A DNA stretch of 64,000 nucleotides from Perca fluviatilis (taxonomy: Eukaryota > Chordata > Actinopteri > Perciformes > Percidae): NCBI RefSeq assembly GCF_010015445.1, contig NC_053134.1:6720136-6784135 (forward strand), read 5' to 3'. The position numbers were made by a program, and so were the translations under genes. Below are positions 56,535-64,000 of this stretch, one piece after another. The notes beneath the pieces were generated by a model. The model did not search any database and was not told the DNA's origin. It saw only the letters and a program-made list of their open reading frames with translations. How positions within the stretch are numbered: position 1 is the stretch's first letter; every line of letters begins with the position of its first letter.

Positions 56535-56860
56535 ATACAGGCAATTATTGCTGAAAAACTGATGGTCTATTTTATTGTCGATTAACCTGTCTGACTCTAT
56601 AGTTTAGTCTAGAAAATGTCAGAAAATAGTGAAAAATACAAGGTGACGTCTTTAAATTGCTAGTTTTGTGTAAAGATATTTAATTTAAAATGGCATAAAA
56701 ACAGAAAAGCAGCAGTGCTTCACATTTCAGAAGCTGGAAAATGTGACTGTTTGGCATATGTTTGGCATTTGTGCTTGATAAATATACTACTAAAAATTGT
56801 TTCTGATTAATTTACTTTCAACTGACTAGCTATTTAATCAACTGATCGTTTCTGCAGTTA
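56535..56860. mobile_element. degraded hAT-like MITE
   Basis: ATTGTCGATTAACCTGTCTG, GAAAATGTCAGAAAATAGTG and TTCACATTTCAGAAGCTGG match the family seen at 27041 and 52434. The ends are blurred. Confidence 0.5.
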
Positions 56861-57179
56861 ATTATCATCCTCTTGATGTTAAACGTTCATTCTTGAAGGA
56901 ACAGTCTCACCACAAGGTCCATTTAGTAGCTGTTGTGGAGCATTTTCTGAGAACTTAAAGTCACATTATATGCATCACATCAGAGGTATAGAAGACATAG
57001 ATCGGATTATATTGTTATTCCAGAGCCATTATAGGCCAATACACTGTATCTTGAATGCATCCTTATAGATATAGTCTTTCCAACTTTCCCTTCCACACAG
57101 TCCTGACAAACACCTCATAGTCTCCATGACGCAGGTGTCTCTCAAAGGCAGATTTATCTTATTATAAAACAGCCCATTG

Positions 57180-57287
<108 letters not shown>

Positions 57288-58129
57288 CCAGGCATAAAAG
57301 CACTCCGTTTCTGTTTGTAGAGATAGCGAGGGCCGCACAGTTGAGAACAATTCCACTTATGTTTCCTTAGGAAAAGCAGAGTGCAGGAGAGAGGGAAAAG
57401 GCAGACAGAGTCTCATAAAAAGCTTTATGTAACCTGCAGACAGTCAACAGAGACTGGACTTCAAAAACTCCCAACCTGCAATAGGTCTCTGAACACACAC
57501 ATACTGACACACAACTGTGTGTTGGCTCAAGATTGATGATATAACACAGTATGTGCAAAAATAATGACATTAGCTTTTGTTTGATATTTGACATTAATGC
57601 ATTACTTTTGGGTTGAAGCTGTGAATAGATTAAATTAGTTATCTACCGTTACGTAATCTCAATGCAGTAAAGTATGCCATGTGAATTTTATTTTTGTCAG
57701 TGTGTGTCAAATCTTCTGAAGCAACAGTTACAACCATCAAGGGACAATAAAACCTATAATGAAAGTCAGAGTTGTTGTGGAAAACTTTGACATCACTGCT
57801 GCTGAGAAATATCGAAACACATGAACTACATTTGTTCTGGCAGAAACAAGACTAAAGTAGCTGTTTGTCAATTTGGTCAAAAACCAAAGTATTGGACAAA
57901 TTAAAACTTTGACCGGATGATGGCGCTAAATGAAAAGTGAAGGGCTCACCGTCTTGTTCATGTTTGTACCAAATTTCTTTAAAATTTGGAAAGACGGGGA
58001 AAACAAATAAAGTAAATAACATCTGCTAAGTCAGTCCCTACTTTGACTGTTTGAATTAATTTGATCTTAATATGCCATTAGTTAAAAAGGCCACCTGAAA
58101 GCAAACAAATAAATAAGAGGACTTTAAAA

Positions 58130-58268
58130 TATATGTTGTGCAGTATCATAAATACTGGAATTGTTGGCTCTTTGTAAATTATAGAGTGTGGTCTAGACCT
58201 ACTCTATCTGTAAAGTGTCTTGAGATAACTGTTATGATTTGATACTATAAATAAAACTGAATTGAATT
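58130..58268 (+). mobile_element. LINE 3' tail
   Basis: AAGTGTCTTGAGATAACTGT, then TATAAATAAAACTGAATTGA, the 3' end of a fish non-LTR element, directly followed by a SINE. Confidence 0.6.
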
Positions 58269-58274
58269 AAAATA

Positions 58275-58415
58275 GGGGCGACCTGGTAGCTCACCTGACC
58301 GGATGGATGCACCCCTTACCGTGGTGGTCCAGGTTCGATTCCCCCTCTCTCTACCCCTACTACAGCTGTCCTATCAATTAAAGGCAAAAGCACCCCCCAA
58401 TTTTATTTAATTTTT
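58275..58415 (+). mobile_element. tRNA-derived SINE, second copy
   Basis: A-box region GGTAGCTCACCTGACC, perfect B box GGTTCGATTCC (58332-58342), then a CTCTCTCTAC block and GCTGTCCTATCAATTAAAGG. Same body as 17244-17431. Confidence 0.8.
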
Positions 58416-58922
58416 TTAATTTATGTCATTTCATTTTTAAAAAGTTACTAAAATATTTAACAAATGTCCACCTCATGATGGCATCAGAGGAAAATATAGG
58501 GATTTCCAACTTCCTTGAGCTTCATCCTCTGGGGATCATAACGGTCTGTACAAATTCCATGGCAAACCATCCATTGGTTATTGATATATTTCAATCTGGA
58601 TTAAAGTGGTGAACTGACATTGCCATCCACTACGGTGTTACTACGGTGTTGTCATGAGTTTTGTCAGGAAAAAAAACTTAACGTTAACAAGTTAATGTGA
58701 TGTTTTCATGAAACTAAAACTAAATCCAAACACATTTTCAAGTCAAGTACCAACTTTAAAAGAACTGGTTGATCAAGTCTCCCGCCCTCATGGACATACA
58801 GTACAAACATCAAGAGAGACTGAGAACTAACACTTACTCCTGTGTTTATGGTTGGCATGGCAGTGTTGTGAGTCTAAACACTGTAAAGGTTGACTGAAAG
58901 GACTTTAAACTGCAATTCACAT

Positions 58923-59072
<150 letters not shown>

Positions 59073-59668
59073 TCTACCAGTTAACCAACCTGTGGCCTCT
59101 TTCTGGTGCAAACGAGGAAGCTATAATCACAGACTAAAGACGGAATCATGTGAAATCCTCTTTTGCTCTCATTGTTTTCAATAAACAGATGAACTAGGTG
59201 CCACTACTGCATCGTGTAATAACATTAACATTAAGTCGGCCGAAGAAACAACCCAAACTTGTACTTGCAGGCTTATAGATACAATATCAGACAGAAGGCT
59301 GCTGCCAAGATAAAGCTGGTGCCAAGTGTTTGCCAAATTATAACTCTTACATCAAAAACAACAGGAGTAGAAACTATTTCAGGAGTGTGACACAGTTTCA
59401 GTCAGGAATCAAGTTTAAAAAAACAGAAGTGGTGTCAGTAGAAGAAATATGTGACACAGTAGTCATGTTTCCATCTAATTGTCAAGCGAATTTTAAGCAA
59501 ACTTTTAAAATGCGAATTAGAAGCGTTTCCATCAACTGGCTGCAAATAAACTAGACTAAGCAAAGCGTAGTTTCGTCACAAGTTGACGTTAAGCATGGTT
59601 GTACATTGCAAACTGGCTGGCTAAATCAAAGAGTTTAGACGCTAAGTTCTTTGGCTAAATGGAGAGAG

Positions 59669-59812
59669 GTAGCATTGTACAAGTTGGCCACCTGTGCATA
59701 ATACAGGGTTGTGGCAGAGACATTTGGTGTCAGCAAGAAAACCGTTCACCGCTGTGTACAAGACTTGGTGCTGAGAGAACAGGACAGAGGGCTGAGAAGA
59801 ACAGCCAGGAAG
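59669..59812 (+). pseudogene. HARBI1-like (PIF/Harbinger) transposase fragment
   Basis: Reads VALYKLATCA, a TAA stop (59699-59701), then YRVVAETFGVSKKTVHRCVQ, matching the N-terminal helix-turn-helix region of HARBI1-like nucleases, where a Glu codon is usual at the stop. The rest of the transposase is absent; the frame ends within about 35 codons. The sequence just upstream (GTTTCCATCTAATTG...GCGTTTCCATCAACTGG) may belong to the same element. Confidence 0.6.
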
Positions 59813-60231
59813 TGACATAACAAAGGAGGAGGAACGGAGGTGAAGAGAGGAGGATGGAGGGGAGAGAAAGACAGGGGGTGAGGTTGAACAGACAGAGGAA
59901 GGAAATCTAGACAGGGAGAATGTGAGAAAGGGCAGATTTGGATTCACAAGTTTTGTGGACGGGGAACACACTGGATTTAACAAAGCTTGTGTTTTAATGA
60001 AAATAAGCCAACGCTGACACCTCTACTGCAGGAACACTTTAGTTACTTATTTATTGTATAATTTTCACTTATTGTCTATTAGAGGCCTTTGAACTTAACT
60101 GATTCTACAGGAATGTAGACAATAAATGCTGAAGCCGTGAATGCTGTTTTAGTGGCTCTTCTTTCCTGACCAAAAACAAGATAAAAAACAAACAATACTT
60201 AAACTTAAACAATATGCATAAAATGTATTAA

Positions 60232-61574
60232 AAGGTGGAATATGTAATACTGACAGCTAGCGTTTAAAATAGTTACTGCAGTACAAATTCTAAAATAATA
60301 ATACTGGAGAGAGAGTCGTCGTCGTCCCCCCCCCCGACTCAAAGTTCACATTGGTTGCCAGGCAGAGATCGCAGCATCTGCAACAATGTTGCTAGACGCT
60401 TGTCTCACATAGCCAGACATTACTTCACAGCACAGCGGAGTAGCTAACGTTAGATGCTGGCTATATTGACATAAAAAATTAATAAAATTGTCATAAAAGC
60501 CCGTGCTCACGCGGAGCTCTGTACCCGACTGACAGAAACATTTTTTTGGCTTAGAATTACGGTAGGAACCGCTAAAAACACAACAACCTCGCCGTCCTCT
60601 CCACCCGACAGACAGACACACTTCCTCGGCTTAGAATTAGCTACGGTAGGAACTGCTAAAAATGCCACTACCTTGCCGTCCTCGCCACCCGACTGAAATA
60701 CACACTTTATTGGCTTAGAATTACGGCAAAAATCACTAAACACACTGCAAACTCATGGTCCTCTCTTCCGGATATGCAGCCCCCCTCTCTTGGCTTAAAA
60801 TAACTCACAGTTGTCAGCTACGTCCGCTGAACAGGCTACACGTTGTAAAACAGCCATGGCCCGCTTGCCTGGTCCTCCGGTAACGTTAGCAGTTAGCAGG
60901 GTTAGCAAGGTTAGCAGGGTTAGCATTGCCGACCAGTCGGGATCACTTTACTGGCTGTGTCTCAATTGTTTTTGTGAGTAACCAACTCGGGTACTCTAGC
61001 TATATAATTCAGTGTGAGAACACGAATGTTGAAATGACATAAAATGCCCGTCCCTTGTAGCCGTGATAAATTAACCTGAAGCTATGCTTTCCTGTTCAGG
61101 AGGAAATTAGCCAACTCGGCGTCCTTTTGGGCTCTAAGCGGTCTCCATCTTTCAAATACATCTCCATTATTTACCAGAGGGTTGTTACGTCTCTGGTCAC
61201 GCAATTGTTAGAAACATGCCGGTTTTTTTTTTAAGGTCAAGTAGAATCTATCTCCGTTGATCCTGTTCGTTTGTTTGCTGCTTCCATGGCTGTATTACCG
61301 TTACAGCTGCAGCGCGCTGGGTTTACGTTTTTACAGGTACAGTATATCTGGCAACCCGGCCTGGCCGTCAAACTGGGCCGTTGATAACAAACACAGGCCA
61401 AAACACAAACGGACATTCTGTCACCGAAGGGACATTTCAAAAAGGAGAAAATACTGGCATTAGCATTGTTGTCAGAAAATATAGTATTTCAACTTAGCAT
61501 GTTTCCTTAATATCTGATGACGCATTAGAGTAATTTTTTGATTTATTACAGTAAATATATTACATATTGGACCT
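60232..61574. mobile_element. TTAA-flanked non-autonomous element, copy 2
   Basis: TTAA at 60228-60231 and 61575-61578. The interior is collinear with 8256-9687, including GCATGTTTCCTTAATATCTG near the right end and CTGGCAACCCGGCCTGGC near 61350. Only one 58-bp unit is present, against 2.8 in copy 1. About 1343 bp, no transposase. Confidence 0.85.
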
Positions 61575-62015
61575 TTAAGGATCTGAAGCTTCAATAGAGT
61601 ATTGCTCATACTGGATAAAAACATACCAAATTAGTTTTGTTGCAATTTGGACATAAAAACATGCAATGGGTGCCAATCTGCTATAATCTTAAAATTTTTT
61701 GTTCTAAAAATGATTAAATTTACTGTATATCAAAACTCTGTGCTTGCCCTTGTCATAACCAAGGGATAAATGCAAACGGTAACAATGGGTCAAAAGTAGA
61801 GATTGTGTCTTTATAAAAGGGGGTCACGAGCTAAAAATCTTGTGCAACAACAAGATGAACAATAAACGACAAACACACAAGAAATGCCCAAATGGTGCAT
61901 GAAAAAGAGTTTCAGTTTACAGGTAAAGAATGCATAAAGTCTGCAAAGGTTCGCTCAAGCAATAAACTGACGATGCAGAGATAAAGAGAGGGAAATAAAT
62001 AGAAGAAGCGATAAG

Positions 62016-62340
62016 TAGGCATGGGTCGGTTACCGTTTTCCTGGTATACCGCGGTTTGAAAAAGTCACGGTTACAAAACCACTAACATTTTCTGTCATAC
62101 CATTCCTAAGGTATGAGCTGTTTTTAATGAGTGGTCAAGGGGAGAAACTGTAGTTTAGTAATCCCTCTCCCTGCCAGTGTGCATTGTGTTTAAAAATAAA
62201 ATACATTGTGTTCAATGGGGGAAAAAATTTGGTTTTTCTAACACCCCAAAAAAAAAACATTTTAAAGCTGTAATTGCAATACCGTGATATTTTTGCTGAA
62301 GGTTATCATACCGTCAGAATCGTATACCGGCCCATGCCCA
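62016..62340. mobile_element. hAT-like MITE
   Basis: TAGGCATGGGTCGGTTACCG at the left, CGTATACCGGCCCATGCCCA at the right. The flanks GCGATAAG and GCGATCAC share 5 of 8 bases, a decayed duplication. Confidence 0.65.
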
Positions 62341-64000
62341 GCGATCACATCTGAATCTGTCTAGCAGTCAGTCTGTCTATCAGTTGCCCTTGGAGATAAA
62401 AACATGAGGTACTTTTCTCACAGCGACAGATAAGGAAGTTGAAATCTTAGCTCAACAGTAGAGAATGACCTCACTTTAATGTGGGAAGGGATTACAAAAA
62501 AATCCCATTGAAAAAAACCTATCAAGAAGTACAAAGACGCAAAATGGATGCAAAGAAATGACTGTTAATGTGTCTGATAACCATCAGAAATGACATCATG
62601 GAAAACACACCTTCAGGCCTGCAGGGCGTGGTCAGGTATAAAAACACTGCACCATAAATCTATCAGCTCCGGGAGGGATTGGGTGGTCAGCAGTGGGGGA
62701 GGAACAACAAACAACCTCCCGTTATTACTGTACTCCATGATGGCAGTTGGCTTCAAGTCATTTGAAAGGCAAAACACAGCCTGCACTTTATTTCTTCAAT
62801 TGTGAACACTGGTGTCCTTTGTAAACTGGTCACTGGAACAGGACAGTTTACTGTATGATGAAATATCACTTATTTTTCCACAGTGACACGCACAAAGTTC
62901 CTCTGATGGGCCAAGATTATTAATGCTGTACTGTAATACTGCAGCTGAAATCATAAACTGATTTAAAGGCCGGGAATTGAGCATTTATGAGTGGTGTGAC
63001 TAATGCACTGTTTATGGAAAGCACTAAGACAGTAATGGGGTTAATGCTTCATGATATAGGCTCCTCTCTGAGCTCAACACCCTCAAACTGAACATTTTAA
63101 TTTAAAATATTTTAAATGGCATATTTAATAGACTGTGCCAGACTAGCTTCTCAAATGTTAAATAGTGTCTAAACACAAGTAGCTGTAGAAACTTAGCAAA
63201 ATTGCTTTTTTTTTTAAATCATAAAATATCTGTTAAAAAATTAAAAAGGCCAAACAAAGAAAGACTAGTACTTGACACTTGTCACTCATAGAAAATAAAC
63301 AAAAATACTGTATGGAAAACATGGAAAGCACCTTCATTTTCAAAGATTTAGGCTGCCAAAACAGTAGTTTGTCACATATGAGGAGATGTGTTCGGTTTCC
63401 TTTTGGTAAAAAGATTTTTTAAGGTTCTAAACTTGGTTTTACTTGTGTTGGACAGGCTATAGTTGCCTGAATCAAATACAAAGCAATCTCATACCAGGCT
63501 GCATGAGATTCTTGATAAATAAACTTCCTCCCTGCATCTACTTTTGCACAGTGTACATTCGCTGTCTTTTGTAACCCTTAGCCACACTTTAGAGCACCAG
63601 CTCCGAACTGCAATATTGTGAATACTATACAGGTTTATTGATGCATGCATGAACATTGATTAAGACTTCTTTTTAGGACAGCTCTAGATACCCTACACTA
63701 TGTAGACCTATATTATTAAGTTATTCATGGTCAGCCGACACTGTTAAGTGAAGAACCAACTGCTGACGTCCACCCATTACACAGGCACAACACAAGCACT
63801 GTCAGGGCAAACTACATTAAATGTACTGTACCATGCTGGAGGGATATTTGGCTATTTCTGTAAAGCACTTTCTAAAGCCTGTTTAAAATAAGTGCTCTGT
63901 CAATAAATTGCATAGTTGTAAAAATAAGACTAATTTTGTGTGTCTGTGTAAGTTCAAGCAACATGGCCACGAGCTCCAAACATCATGTGAAAGATGATGA

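Overview
The window is vertebrate nuclear DNA, almost certainly from a ray-finned (probably percomorph) fish. It has spliced GT-AG genes with short introns and long dinucleotide microsatellites. It also has a dense load of teleost-type repeats: tRNA-derived SINEs, TTAA-flanked MITEs, hAT-like MITEs with 8-bp duplications, a Tc1-like foldback and LINE 3' tails. Nothing bacterial, plasmid-like or CRISPR-like is present.

Three protein-coding genes can be read exon by exon. (1) Positions 60-12361, plus strand: gns, lysosomal N-acetylglucosamine-6-sulfatase, 13 exons from exon 2 to the stop; the first exon lies left of the window. (2) Positions 17535-25694, minus strand: a complete APMAP-like (strictosidine-synthase-like beta-propeller) membrane protein of about 384 residues, whose best ATG is split by an intron. 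(3) Positions 32841-40677, minus strand: rassf3, five C-terminal exons carrying the RA and SARAH domains; its first coding exon is not in the window, so 40678-64000 is read as its long first intron. gns and rassf3 are also neighbours in human, tail to tail, so this is conserved synteny with an APMAP paralogue between them. The genes do not form a pathway: one is lysosomal, one a membrane protein with a lumenal or extracellular propeller, one a Ras/Hippo adaptor.

The non-coding part is a mosaic of mobile elements. The most interesting family has TAGCCT...AGGCTA ends and 9-bp target duplications. Two copies (7137-7578 and 39575-40048) have perfect duplications and carry the same truncated RecQ-like helicase N-terminus with its Walker A motif. 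A 96-bp element (19900-19995) has matching ends and an 8/9 duplication. Other elements are long palindromes at 15655-16404, 20698-21612 and 44690-45141, two 1.3-1.4 kb TTAA elements, several hAT-type MITEs, an L1 ORF2 tail and a broken HARBI1-like transposase piece. CA/GT microsatellites touch the splice sites of an unusually large share of the exons.

All gene names rest on reading translated exons against remembered family sequences; no database search was run. Exon boundaries were placed by GT-AG signals and frame continuity. The summed exons keep frame in all three genes (1458 nt for gns, 1155 nt for the APMAP-like gene).
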